Below are positions 8,464 through 17,624 of a DNA stretch of 43,276 nucleotides, piece after piece. Made by a program: the position numbers and the translations under genes. Position 1 is the stretch's first letter; every line of letters starts with the position of its first letter. The notes under the pieces are model-generated. The model ran no database searches. It saw only the letters and a program-made list of their open reading frames with translations, and had not been told where the DNA came from. Source of the stretch: Haliscomenobacteraceae bacterium (lineage in GTDB: Bacteria > Bacteroidota > Bacteroidia > Chitinophagales > Saprospiraceae); assembly GCA_947501115.1 (NCBI GenBank), contig CANMVX010000032.1, forward strand, positions 1 to 43,276, read 5' to 3'.

Positions 8464-11400
8464 TTAGAAAGTTAGTTTTAAAGTTCCACCTACTCTGCGT
8501 GCACTTGGACCAGTTAAAAGCTCAAAACCTAAACCGTTACCTACTCCTAAACCAAGGTTATCAGTATCAAGATTAAGGCCAGAAGGAAGATTAACTGCTT
8601 TATACCAAAGATTATTTCCACTAACAGAAAGAGAAATAGCTTTAAATGGTGTTTTCTCAACTAACTTTTGAGGAATAGCGTAACCTAATGAAACTTCCTG
8701 TAAACGAATAGTTGTTCCATCATACATACGACCTTCATCACCAAAGAAATATAAATTGTTGAAACCTACGTCCGCTGCAGTAACCTGTTTGTTGTTTGGT
8801 GTTCCATCAGATTGAAGAACACCAGGGAAAATAAAGGTTTGTGCACGGTCATATACATCTTTGCCCGTATCGCTTGTAAGACCTCTTCCCATTAATGCAC
8901 CAGCAGTACTACTATATAGCGCACCACCGTGACGGTAAGAAATCATGAAATCAAGAGTAAATCCTTTATAGTTAAATCCATTGATTAAACTAGTTGTGAA
9001 TGCTGGATTAGGATCACCTAATTGAACAGCGTCAGGCGTACTTACTAAGTATCCGCCACCGTCAACCAAAACCTGACCTTGCGCATTTCTACGGTAGCCA
9101 ATACCCTTAATCATGTTGAATGGCTTACCAACAATAGCATAGTTACCTAAAGAACCACCGAAACCACTCACCTGAACTTCTTGAAGCGTACCACCAAGAT
9201 CTAAAACCAACGGTTTATTTCTTGTAAAGTTCAACGTCACATTCCACTGGAAATCAGGTGTTGAAATTGGTGTTCCTGTTAAAGCAACCTCAACTCCTTC
9301 GTTTCTGATTTTACCAATATTGATAGTAGTTGAAGAATAACCAGTGGCAAAATCAAGAGGTGCACTGGTAATCAAATCACGAGTGTCACGACGATAAACC
9401 GTAAGATCAAGACCAAGTAAACCTTTTAACAATTTTGTTTCAATACCAAATTCAAATTCTGTATGTAACTCTGGACGTAAATTTGGATTTCCTAAGGAAT
9501 TATTTACGGCATGACTTTGAACAGCAGCACCTGAAGGCAATAACCAGGCACGAGCACTTTGATCAAGAATATTTCTTGTTTGATATGGTCTTGGGAAACC
9601 TGCAGAGGTTCCTACACCTGCTCTGATTTTCAAGAAATTCAAGAAATCACTAGATAAACCCGGGAAAGCAGAAGTTGGAACGAACGATAAACTGGCAGAT
9701 GGATAAAGAATACGGCGATTCTCTTTTTCAACGGTTGACGTCCAGTCATTTCTTCCTGCAAGATTCAAGAACATATAGCTATTGTAATCTACCGTTACCT
9801 CACCGAAAACACCCATTCTAGTTTCCTCTTGAATTCCATCAGAAGCAACGTTATCAATGAAGTTAGAGTGACGGAATAAATCCCTTGCCAATTGATTCTG
9901 GCTTTGTACAAATACGTTGCGATAAGTATCGTTACGCATGTTTCCACCTAAACGTGCAGCAACGCTTAATTTTTTAGAAATAGCTTTATTATAACCTAAG
10001 ATAACCGTGTTATCCCAAATGGTATTTTGGATATCCCAGGTATTATAGTAACCATTTACAAACTGAACGCCACCTTTGTTGAATCTAAATTCCTGAGATT
10101 CACTATAAGTATCCAGACCTACTTTGTAAAGTAAAGTTAAATCTTTTGCCAGTTGATAGTTAAAGCTGGTTGCGGAGAAAATACGATTTACAACACCAGA
10201 TGTTTCATAGTTCTGTAATACCCAACGAGGATTAGGTATATCATTACCTCCTCTAAAGTAAACAGATGCTTTTGAAGTTGGATCCTCATAAGGCCAACCC
10301 ATTAAATCGACCTGGCGAGGTGTGTACATAACGTTAGCCAAAACAGAAGGGAAATCATAAGCATTGTTTCCACCTCCACCACTCAAAGGCGGAGAATACT
10401 GGTCTGTATTAGAGTAGCTAAATGAAGTAGTTACTGAAAGTTTATTAGATAATTTAGCATTTAAACCTAATCCTAAATTTAACTTCTTTAAACCATTGTT
10501 AGGAATATAACCTTGCTCGTCTAAATAACCTGCAGAAATGTTATAACTCACGTTATCACCTCCACCAGAAGCATTTACACTTGTGTTATAGATGTTACCC
10601 TGACGGAAGAAATCACTAATATTATTAGGAAACACCTCCATTTTGTAAGGAGAAACTGAAGCAACGTAATCAGCTTGACCAGCTCTTAATGCAGCATTAG
10701 AAAGGAATGCATAAGGGTGGTTTGTTAACGCAGCATTTGTGTTTTGAGAAGGATATAATTTTGCCTCCTCAATAGTTGGTCCCCAGTTACTGAAGAAATA
10801 ACCAATATTTTGCTGGAAACCTCCAACATAAGTATTCTGATATTTTGGTAAATGAGCTGTATTGGTAAATACTGATTGCGTTACCTGAAATTCAGCTTTT
10901 CTGGCTTTCTTAGAACCACTTTTGGTAGTCACAAGAATTACCCCATTACGACCCTGGTCACCATAAGTTACTGTTGCAGCAAGACCTTTCAATACCGTTA
11001 CACTCTCGATACTATTTGGATCAAGATCTAAGAAACGACTTGAAGAAGACTGTCCACCCTGAGTGAAACCACCTCTTTGGTTAGTATTTGAGTTAAAAGG
11101 CACACCATCTACTACGAATAATGGTTGATTAGAACCTGTAATAGAAGAATATCCTCTAATTACAATGTTTGTTCCAGTTCCAGATACACCAGAAGTTGAT
11201 GTAACAGAAACTCCAGGAATTTTACCCTGAAGTACTCTACCTACGTCCGCTAACGGTCTGTCCTGAATCTCCTTCTTATCAACTCCTGAAACGGCATAAC
11301 CTAATGCCTTTTTTTCACGAGTAATACCTTGGGCTGTAACTACAACTTCAGAAAGCTGTTCAGCTCCTTCCGCAAGTATTACATCAACGGTGTTTGACGC

Positions 11401-11652
11401 ACCCAATTCGACATCTTTTGATTCATAGCCAGTGTAAGAATACACCAAAACTTTTGAATCAGAAGGAACAGATAAACTGTAACTTCCATCGATATCCGTT
11501 ACGGTTCCAGAGCTGGTTCCTTTAACCACCACGCTGGCACCGATGAGCGGCTCACCACCTGCATCGGTCACTTTACCACTAATCGTTCTTTGTGCAAAAA
11601 CACTAATCGCACCAAAGAAAGTTAATGAAAGCACTAGTAAGTGTTTTTTCAT
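8464..11652 (-). CDS. SusC/RagA-type TonB-linked outer membrane transporter (cassette 1)
   Basis: 1062 aa. Signal peptide MKKHLLVLSLTFFGAISVFA; mature start QRTISGKVTDAGGEPLIGAS, a carboxypeptidase-regulatory-like domain (about 21-105). It is followed by QLSEVVVTAQGITREKKALGYAV, a plug with IRGYSSITG and PLFVVDGVPFN, and VTVLKGLAATVTYGDQGRNGVI. The barrel ends GGTLKLTF, with the terminal Phe needed for barrel assembly. It heads the minus-strand transcript SusC-SusD-lipoprotein, and a 150-bp gap to psd at 11803 should hold the promoter. The N-terminal about 250 residues are closely similar to the cassette 2 SusC and the barrel less so, as expected for duplicated transporters with different ligands. 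Confidence 0.95.
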   Translation of the reverse strand: MKKHLLVLSLTFFGAISVFAQRTISGKVTDAGGEPLIGASVVVKGTSSGTVTDIDGSYSLSVPSDSKVLVYSYTGYESKDVELGASNTVDVILAEGAEQLSEVVVTAQGITREKKALGYAVSGVDKKEIQDRPLADVGRVLQGKIPGVSVTSTSGVSGTGTNIVIRGYSSITGSNQPLFVVDGVPFNSNTNQRGGFTQGGQSSSSRFLDLDPNSIESVTVLKGLAATVTYGDQGRNGVILVTTKSGSKKARKAEFQVTQSVFTNTAHLPKYQNTYVGGFQQNIGYFFSNWGPTIEEAKLYPSQNTNAALTNHPYAFLSNAALRAGQADYVASVSPYKMEVFPNNISDFFRQGNIYNTSVNASGGGDNVSYNISAGYLDEQGYIPNNGLKKLNLGLGLNAKLSNKLSVTTSFSYSNTDQYSPPLSGGGGNNAYDFPSVLANVMYTPRQVDLMGWPYEDPTSKASVYFRGGNDIPNPRWVLQNYETSGVVNRIFSATSFNYQLAKDLTLLYKVGLDTYSESQEFRFNKGGVQFVNGYYNTWDIQNTIWDNTVILGYNKAISKKLSVAARLGGNMRNDTYRNVFVQSQNQLARDLFRHSNFIDNVASDGIQEETRMGVFGEVTVDYNSYMFLNLAGRNDWTSTVEKENRRILYPSASLSFVPTSAFPGLSSDFLNFLKIRAGVGTSAGFPRPYQTRNILDQSARAWLLPSGAAVQSHAVNNSLGNPNLRPELHTEFEFGIETKLLKGLLGLDLTVYRRDTRDLITSAPLDFATGYSSTTINIGKIRNEGVEVALTGTPISTPDFQWNVTLNFTRNKPLVLDLGGTLQEVQVSGFGGSLGNYAIVGKPFNMIKGIGYRRNAQGQVLVDGGGYLVSTPDAVQLGDPNPAFTTSLINGFNYKGFTLDFMISYRHGGALYSSTAGALMGRGLTSDTGKDVYDRAQTFIFPGVLQSDGTPNNKQVTAADVGFNNLYFFGDEGRMYDGTTIRLQEVSLGYAIPQKLVEKTPFKAISLSVSGNNLWYKAVNLPSGLNLDTDNLGLGVGNGLGFELLTGPSARRVGGTLKLTF

Positions 11653-11802
11653 ACCAATCTTAATTTTGTTAATGTGTAAAAAAATTTACGTAAAAATAAT
11701 ACAAATCTTAAGTTTACCAAACAAATGTAAACCCAAAATAAGCATTACTATTACTTTAAACGGTTAAAAGGCTGAAATGCTGCTTTTATTAATAAACAAA
11801 CG

Positions 11803-12456
11803 TTAATTTAAGGTGGCGATGATGGTTTTATTTCCTACAGACACCTCACCTATTTTAACATTAATTTTTGCATCCTTCGGTAAAAATAAATCCACTCTGG
11901 AACCAAATTTAATGAATCCAAAATCTTCCCCTTGTTTAACTTCCTGTCCCACTTTTACATAACAGCAAATTCGACGCGCCACCGCACCAGCAATTTGTCT
12001 GATTAATAATGCATTTTTCCCTTCGCCAAAAACAATAGTGGTCCTTTCATTCTCTGTTGAGGACTTTGGATGCCAGGCAACTAAAAATTCTCCCGGGTGA
12101 TATTTAAAATAATTAATTTTACCCCCAACAGGATTCCTGTTAACATGTACATTCAACGGCGACATAAAAATAGATATCTGAATTCTTTCCTCCTTGAAAA
12201 ACTCATTCTCCATAACAGGTTCTATGACCACAATTTTTCCATCGGCAGGGGCATACACCAGATGATCGTTATACTCTTTAATTTTTCTTTCCGGATTCCT
12301 GAAAAACTGTGCGATTAAAATAAAAACCACTAGGCCAAAAGAAATTCCTAACCATAGAAAGTCAGGAAATAAAAAATACGTTAGCAAAGAGAGAAAAATT
12401 ACATCTACAATGGCTATCGTTAGCCAAAAAAAGCCTTCTTTATGAAAAATCATCAT
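11803..12456 (-). CDS. psd: Phosphatidylserine decarboxylase proenzyme
   Basis: 217 aa, the short form of the family. It makes phosphatidylethanolamine from phosphatidylserine at the inner membrane. Two N-terminal hydrophobic segments (about 8-30 and 33-50) anchor it. The catalytic region has YAPADGKIVVIEP, PLNVHVNRNPVGG (histidines conserved in the family) and FGSRVDLFLP near the end. In this family the Gly-Ser bond (here Gly185-Ser186) is self-cleaved and the serine becomes the pyruvoyl group. It is the last gene of a three-gene minus-strand operon, 20 bp after cdsA, which makes the CDP-diacylglycerol used earlier in the same pathway. Confidence 0.93.
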   Translation of the reverse strand: MMIFHKEGFFWLTIAIVDVIFLSLLTYFLFPDFLWLGISFGLVVFILIAQFFRNPERKIKEYNDHLVYAPADGKIVVIEPVMENEFFKEERIQISIFMSPLNVHVNRNPVGGKINYFKYHPGEFLVAWHPKSSTENERTTIVFGEGKNALLIRQIAGAVARRICCYVKVGQEVKQGEDFGFIKFGSRVDLFLPKDAKINVKIGEVSVGNKTIIATLN

Positions 12457-12476
12457 TCTGATATTTTAAAAAATAA

Positions 12477-13286
12477 TTATTTATTTACAAACCAAAAAAG
12501 ATAGATGGCACAAAACGGCAGATGGAAAATGAAGGCATCGAACCTATCCAGAAAACCGCCATGACCGGGAAGCAAACTTCCAGAATCTTTTGCTTGCTTT
12601 TCTCGCTTCAGTAAAGACTCCACAAGATCACCAATGGGTCCGAACACACTGACAATAAGGGCTAAAACGCACCAATGGGTGATTTGAAGATTTGTATAAG
12701 GCATATATGTCAAAGCTAAGGCAAAAATAATAGCAAAAATTAACCCACCGATAAATCCTTCCCATGTTTTTTTAGGAGATATGCGCTTCATTAATGGATA
12801 TTTACCAAAAAGTTTTCCAGAAATATAAGCGCCGGAATCATTAGCCCACGTTAAGAAAAGCAAACCTGCCACCCTACCTGGTAAATAAAGATTGTTATCC
12901 ATACTGATCCACAATAATATCGCAAAAGGAACACCTATATATACGGTAGCCATGGCGATATAACCCATATTTTCAATGGAATGACCTTTACCAAAAAGCA
13001 ATGCCACTGTAAAAATGATGAAATATAAAGCGGGGTATAGAATTAAATACCTTTCCAGAAATTGATTATTGAGATAAAGCACCATGAGTATAAATGGAAA
13101 CAATCCTAAAATGACCACGATCAGTTTAGTGCTCATTGATGAATCATTCATTACCAGTTTGGAAAACTCGAAAAGACAAAGGGCGGCAATGAAAAAGAAA
13201 AGAAATGAGAAATAAACAAATCCACTAAAAACACAAGTTAAAGTGACCAAAACAAAAACCAGCCCGGTAAAAAACCTTGTTTTCAT
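12477..13286 (-). CDS. cdsA: Phosphatidate cytidylyltransferase (CDP-diacylglycerol synthase)
   Basis: 269 aa integral membrane protein with about eight hydrophobic segments. It converts phosphatidic acid and CTP to CDP-diacylglycerol, the precursor of phosphatidylserine, phosphatidylethanolamine and phosphatidylglycerol. The family signature is visible near the C-terminus as KDSGSLLPGHGGFLDRFDA (about 233-251), and the conserved ISPKKTWEG occurs at 169-177. The start ATG abuts the TAG of the upstream CPBP protease gene with no bases between, so the two are translationally coupled. psd follows 20 bp downstream. Confidence 0.95.
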   Translation of the reverse strand: MKTRFFTGLVFVLVTLTCVFSGFVYFSFLFFFIAALCLFEFSKLVMNDSSMSTKLIVVILGLFPFILMVLYLNNQFLERYLILYPALYFIIFTVALLFGKGHSIENMGYIAMATVYIGVPFAILLWISMDNNLYLPGRVAGLLFLTWANDSGAYISGKLFGKYPLMKRISPKKTWEGFIGGLIFAIIFALALTYMPYTNLQITHWCVLALIVSVFGPIGDLVESLLKREKQAKDSGSLLPGHGGFLDRFDAFIFHLPFCAIYLFWFVNK

Positions 13287-14165
13287 CTACTTAGCTTTTA
13301 ATTTATTGAAATAAAAGAAAACGCCGACGGTAAGCAGGGCGGAAATGATTACCCAAATTACATCTGGATTTGGCACTAAATTGTCAGGTAAGACTTCCTC
13401 ACTTTGAATATTCAAAAATTTAGATAGCACCTGAACGCCATTAAAAACAAAATGCCCCCAAATGGCTATCCAAATATTACCAGAAAAAAAATATAAATAA
13501 CCCAACAGGATGCCTAAAAACATCCTTGGAATAAATCCAGCAAATTGAAAGTGAATGGCACTAAAAATAATCGCTGTCAATACAATGCCCATCCAGGGTT
13601 TCGGAAGAGATGTTACCAATTTTTTCTGGATAACTCCCCGAAACAACCATTCTTCGCAAAGGGCTGGAATAGCTGCCATGACGATAACATTTTGAACAAA
13701 CTCAAAACCATCCTCCATTTTAAGTAAAGCCGTCAATGTTTCATTAGCTCCTTTTTCAAGTGCTAAAAGAGATTCAGGCAAAGGAAGCAATAGATTTTGG
13801 CGGTAAAGCCATTCAACGAGAGGGAATGAACCTATAATCCACAAAGGGGTAATTATAATAAAATAAAAAAATGTAGCTGAAGGAACGAAGGAAGCGCCTA
13901 CCCTATCCTCTTTAAAATAATATATACGATACACCAGGGCAGGAATCAAAAAAGTAAATATCTGGCTGGCCATATTGACCCAGCGCAAAACATCTCTTTC
14001 TAATTTATCATACCCGGAAGCAGGTACTTTTATAAGATCTGCCACTGTGAAGCCGAAAAAATTGGCTATTGCCGTACTTACACCAGTACCAATTAAAGCA
14101 CCACTAAGCACCACGACGACGAGCAACAAAAAGAAGGAAAACAAGTCTAATTTTCTTGAAAACAT
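13287..14165 (-). CDS. CPBP-family intramembrane metalloprotease (CAAX protease/Abi type)
   Basis: 292 aa, about seven or eight membrane segments. The CPBP (PF02517) motifs are present in order: EEWLFRG with Glu171, Glu172 and Arg176; FSAIHFQF with His205; and WGHFVFNG with His238. These match the glutamate and histidine residues expected for an Rce1-like glutamate or metal-dependent protease. It is the first gene of the operon with cdsA and psd, and its stop codon directly precedes the cdsA start. The family's substrates in Bacteroidota are mostly unknown; a role in membrane protein turnover or lipid homeostasis is inference from the operon. The 89-bp gap to pdxJ holds divergent promoters. 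Confidence 0.9.
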   Translation of the reverse strand: MFSRKLDLFSFFLLLVVVVLSGALIGTGVSTAIANFFGFTVADLIKVPASGYDKLERDVLRWVNMASQIFTFLIPALVYRIYYFKEDRVGASFVPSATFFYFIIITPLWIIGSFPLVEWLYRQNLLLPLPESLLALEKGANETLTALLKMEDGFEFVQNVIVMAAIPALCEEWLFRGVIQKKLVTSLPKPWMGIVLTAIIFSAIHFQFAGFIPRMFLGILLGYLYFFSGNIWIAIWGHFVFNGVQVLSKFLNIQSEEVLPDNLVPNPDVIWVIISALLTVGVFFYFNKLKAK

Positions 14166-14254
14166 GCGCGATTTTAAATCTATTTTTCATTTAATTTGGT
14201 AAAATTAGCTTAAATTTTGATTTTTGTCCCACATTTGTCTTAAAAAGCCTCTTT

Positions 14255-14968
14255 ATGACTCGATTAAGCATTAATTTAAATAAAGTAGCCCTCATAAGAA
14301 ATGCTCGCGGAGGAAATCTTCCCAACTTATTACAGGTAGCTTTAGATTGTGAAAAATTTGGAGCAGAGGGAATTACCGTTCATCCAAGGCCCGATCAGCG
14401 CCATGTCAGATACGATGATATAGGTCCATTAAAACAGAACATTCACACGGAACTTAATATTGAAGGTAATCCAACGACCGATTTTATTGACCTGGTACTT
14501 GAACACCGACCCGCGCAATGCACCTTAGTACCAGATGCGCCGGAGGCACTTACCTCCGATGCAGGATGGAATACCCTTACAAATAAAGATTTTCTTATAT
14601 CTGTATGCAATCTTTTAAAAGGTGCGGGGATTCGCGTTTCCTTATTTGTTGATCCTGTAGCAGAGATGATACAAGGAGCAAGAGAATGCGGCGCTGATTG
14701 TGTTGAATTCTACACCGGGCCCTTTTCGAAAAACTTTTCGACTGATCCGGAAGAGGCGGTTAAAAATCATGTTCAGGCAGCATTGTTAGCACATTCTCTT
14801 GGACTAAAAATAAATGCCGGACACGATCTTAATCTGGATAATTTATCGTTTTATGCGCAAAAAGTACCCCATTTAGATGAAGTATCCATAGGACACGCCC
14901 TAATTTCGGATGCTTTATATCTTGGTTTGGAGGAAACGATAAAACGCTATAAAGCTGCTTTAAAATAA
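14255..14968 (+). CDS. pdxJ: Pyridoxine 5'-phosphate synthase
   Basis: 237 aa, the usual length of PdxJ. It condenses 3-amino-2-oxopropyl phosphate with 1-deoxyxylulose 5-phosphate to give pyridoxine 5'-phosphate, in a TIM barrel. Family features are LSINLNKVALIRNARGG at the N-terminus (the family has a conserved N-D/K-A-x-RNARGG stretch), GITVHPRPDQRHV around 39-51, VEFYTGPF with the phosphate-binding part, GLKINAGHDLN, and DEVSIGHALISDAL at the end. It is divergent from the CPBP-cdsA-psd operon. Vitamin B6 made here serves, among others, the PLP enzymes encoded next to it (glucan phosphorylase and arginine decarboxylase), but no functional link is implied. Confidence 0.96.
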   Translation: MTRLSINLNKVALIRNARGGNLPNLLQVALDCEKFGAEGITVHPRPDQRHVRYDDIGPLKQNIHTELNIEGNPTTDFIDLVLEHRPAQCTLVPDAPEALTSDAGWNTLTNKDFLISVCNLLKGAGIRVSLFVDPVAEMIQGARECGADCVEFYTGPFSKNFSTDPEEAVKNHVQAALLAHSLGLKINAGHDLNLDNLSFYAQKVPHLDEVSIGHALISDALYLGLEETIKRYKAALK

Positions 14969-15001
14969 CATTCTATTCTCCATAAATTTAAATTAAACAT
15001 T

Positions 15002-17557
15002 ATGACTGAGGAAATACAAACCAGTGCTACTCATTTAAAAAGAATATTTGTAGCGTCAAGGTTACCCGACGCATTGAAGCCACTGCAAGAAATTGCTGGA
15101 AATTTATGGTGGTCCTGGCACAGGGAGGCCATGGATTTATTTGAATCATTGCAACCTGAGGCTTGGGAATCAAGTCAATGCAACCCATTAACCATATTAG
15201 ATCAATTAGGCAGTGAAAAGGCATTAGCGTTAGCCAATGACCCACAATTTATGTCTAAAGTACAGCAAGTTTATGCTGACTTCAAGACCTACATGAATAA
15301 AACACCGGAAACCAAAGACCCTAAAATCGTTTATTTTAGTATGGAATTTGGCCTTCATATATCTGTTCGCCTTTATTCTGGTGGCTTAGGTGTTTTGGCT
15401 GGTGATTATTTAAAAGAAGCCAGTGATCAGGGAGTAAACCTGTCTGGCGTTGGATTATTGTACCGATATGGCTATTTTCAGCAGCATATATCCTTGCATG
15501 GCGATCAGATTAATGAATACCCTCCGCAGGAATATACTAAAATGCCTATGGAACCTGTCAGGGATGCGCAGGGCGAATGGCTAAAAATTCAAATTTCATT
15601 GCCAGGCAGAACGGTATGGGCTAAAATATGGGCATTAAAGGCTGGGCGTATTAATCTGTATTTATTAGATACAGATATTGCTGAGAATGCCTGGGCCGAC
15701 AGAACGTTAACACACCAATTATATGGTGGTGACAACGAGCACCGGTTAAAGCAGGAAATTTTACTCGGTATTGGGGGTATAAGAGCTATGGAAGCCATGG
15801 GTATTCAGGGAAATGTATATCATTGCAATGAAGGACACGCTGCATTCATGACCTTGGAAAGAATTAAAAATGCAAGACAATCCGGACACACCTATCAGGA
15901 AGCACGAGAGCTTGTCCGTGCTACTTCTTTATTTACGACGCATACGCCAGTTCCGGCAGGACATGATTATTTTGCAGAAGATTTACTTTACACCTATTTC
16001 CAGGACTATATCCCTGAAATAGGCTTGTCATGGAGAGAATTTATGGCTCTAGGTCGCATACACAGAGATGACAGTAGCGAACCCTTCTCTATGAGTCATT
16101 TAGCCATTCATAATTGTCAGGAGATAAATGGCGTCAGTGAATTACACGGAGCCGTTTCCAGGGAAATGTTCAAAGAACTTTATCCGGGGTACACCGAGAC
16201 AGAAGTGCCTATTGGTTACGTTACCAACGGGGTACATTACCCAACATGGATTGCCTCAGAATGGCATCAATTGTTTAAAGAATACTTAGCTCCCGGGTTC
16301 CTCGACGATTTGTCCAATAAGGAACTATGGGAAGGCGTTTATAAGATTCCTTCGGAAAGGATATTAAAAACGCGAAATTTCTTAAAGGGTAAATTATTAG
16401 ATGCTGTCAAAAAACAATTAAGGGAGGATCTCACCCGAAGGGGGGAAAAACCAGCCATTATTTTTGAAACGCTGAATAATATTAAGGATGATGCCTTAAT
16501 ATTAGGCTTTGCAAGACGGTTTGCGACCTATAAAAGAGCACATCTCATTTTTTCAAATAAGGCCCGTTTGGCTGAAATTATAAATCAGTCAGACAAGCCT
16601 ATCATTTTTTTATACGCAGGAAAGGCTCACCCTGCAGATGCACCGGGGCAAAAATTAATCAAAGAGATTGTTCAGATTTCAAAATCGCCGGAATTTTTAG
16701 GGAAAGTTATCTTTCTTGAGGGATATAATATGGAATTGGCCAAATTGATGGTACAAGGCGTTGATATTTGGTTAAATACACCTACAAGGCCAAAAGAAGC
16801 GTCTGGAACCAGTGGAATGAAAGCAGCCATCAACGGGGTAATCAATTTCAGTGTGCTCGATGGTTGGTGGGCTGAGGGATACCGACCTGATGCCGGTTGG
16901 TCACTTCCCCTGGAAAACACCTACGCCGAGGCCAATTTACAGGACGAACTCGATGCTGAAACCTTATATAATATTCTGGAAATGGAAATCATACCTGTTT
17001 ATTTTAAAAGGAATGAACAAGGAATTTCTGAAGAGTGGATACAATTTATCCGAAATATCATAGCAAAAGTTGGTCCTGATTTTACAACCAAGCGAATGAT
17101 GGATGATTATTTCCGATTATTTTATTCCCCATTAATTCAACAGGGCCAAAAGTTGTTGTCGGATAACCAGAATATGGCAGATCTATGTTCCTGGAAAAAC
17201 CACATTTCACGTTGTTGGGAAGGAGTTCATGTAGTATCAAAATCCATTATGGATACTGACAATCATTCTTTGCCCTTGGGAGAAAGCCTGAATATTGATA
17301 TTCAAATTTATAGAAATGGTCTTTCCGCAGACTCCCTCGGATTAGAATTTATTCTATACAAAAGAATGAGTGAATCAAAATTGGAAATCAGATTGACACA
17401 AAGTTTGGAACTCATTGGAAATGAGGGAGATCATAGTACCTATCAGGGAAATATAGTATTGCCAAATCCAGGAGTATTTGAATATGGCTTCCGCCTATTC
17501 CCGCGACATAGTTTACTTTCCCGGAATCGCTCTTATGAGTGGGTAAAATGGTTGTAA
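15002..17557 (+). CDS. glgP: Alpha-glucan phosphorylase (GT35, with N-terminal DUF3417 domain)
   Basis: 851 aa, the length of the alpha-glucan phosphorylase type that carries DUF3417 (about residues 10-120, EIAGNLWWSWH). It releases glucose 1-phosphate from storage or malto-glucans using phosphate and PLP. The GT35 catalytic region includes YFSMEFGLH near 116, HCNEGHAAF, and EASGTSGMKAAINGV, where Lys607 is the expected PLP Schiff-base lysine. The N-terminal domain distinguishes it from E. coli GlgP. It starts 33 bp after pdxJ, so the two may be cotranscribed. The final 130 residues form a separate beta-rich tail. It ends at a hairpin terminator shared with the convergent arginine decarboxylase gene. 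Confidence 0.94.
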   Translation: MTEEIQTSATHLKRIFVASRLPDALKPLQEIAGNLWWSWHREAMDLFESLQPEAWESSQCNPLTILDQLGSEKALALANDPQFMSKVQQVYADFKTYMNKTPETKDPKIVYFSMEFGLHISVRLYSGGLGVLAGDYLKEASDQGVNLSGVGLLYRYGYFQQHISLHGDQINEYPPQEYTKMPMEPVRDAQGEWLKIQISLPGRTVWAKIWALKAGRINLYLLDTDIAENAWADRTLTHQLYGGDNEHRLKQEILLGIGGIRAMEAMGIQGNVYHCNEGHAAFMTLERIKNARQSGHTYQEARELVRATSLFTTHTPVPAGHDYFAEDLLYTYFQDYIPEIGLSWREFMALGRIHRDDSSEPFSMSHLAIHNCQEINGVSELHGAVSREMFKELYPGYTETEVPIGYVTNGVHYPTWIASEWHQLFKEYLAPGFLDDLSNKELWEGVYKIPSERILKTRNFLKGKLLDAVKKQLREDLTRRGEKPAIIFETLNNIKDDALILGFARRFATYKRAHLIFSNKARLAEIINQSDKPIIFLYAGKAHPADAPGQKLIKEIVQISKSPEFLGKVIFLEGYNMELAKLMVQGVDIWLNTPTRPKEASGTSGMKAAINGVINFSVLDGWWAEGYRPDAGWSLPLENTYAEANLQDELDAETLYNILEMEIIPVYFKRNEQGISEEWIQFIRNIIAKVGPDFTTKRMMDDYFRLFYSPLIQQGQKLLSDNQNMADLCSWKNHISRCWEGVHVVSKSIMDTDNHSLPLGESLNIDIQIYRNGLSADSLGLEFILYKRMSESKLEIRLTQSLELIGNEGDHSTYQGNIVLPNPGVFEYGFRLFPRHSLLSRNRSYEWVKWL

Positions 17558-17565
17558 AAATAAAG

Positions 17566-17591
17566 AGCCTGCCGGTAAAAGCCGGCAGGCT
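17566..17591. terminator. Bidirectional hairpin terminator between glgP and arginine decarboxylase
   Basis: A perfect 10-bp GC-rich stem (17566-17575 with 17582-17591, AGCCTGCCGG/CCGGCAGGCT) around the 6-nt loop TAAAAG. On the minus strand it is followed by CTTTATTTTTAC, a good U-tract for ending the decarboxylase transcript. On the plus strand the tail is less U-rich, so termination of glgP there may be weaker. Confidence 0.85.
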
Positions 17592-17624
17592 AAATAATAG
17601 CAACTATCTACTTATCTGAAAAAC

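Noticed and set aside
11653-11802. TACATTTG as the promoter of the cassette 1 SusC.
   Set aside because: It fits the -7 box, but no convincing -33 element is found at the expected spacing, so it was not listed as a feature.
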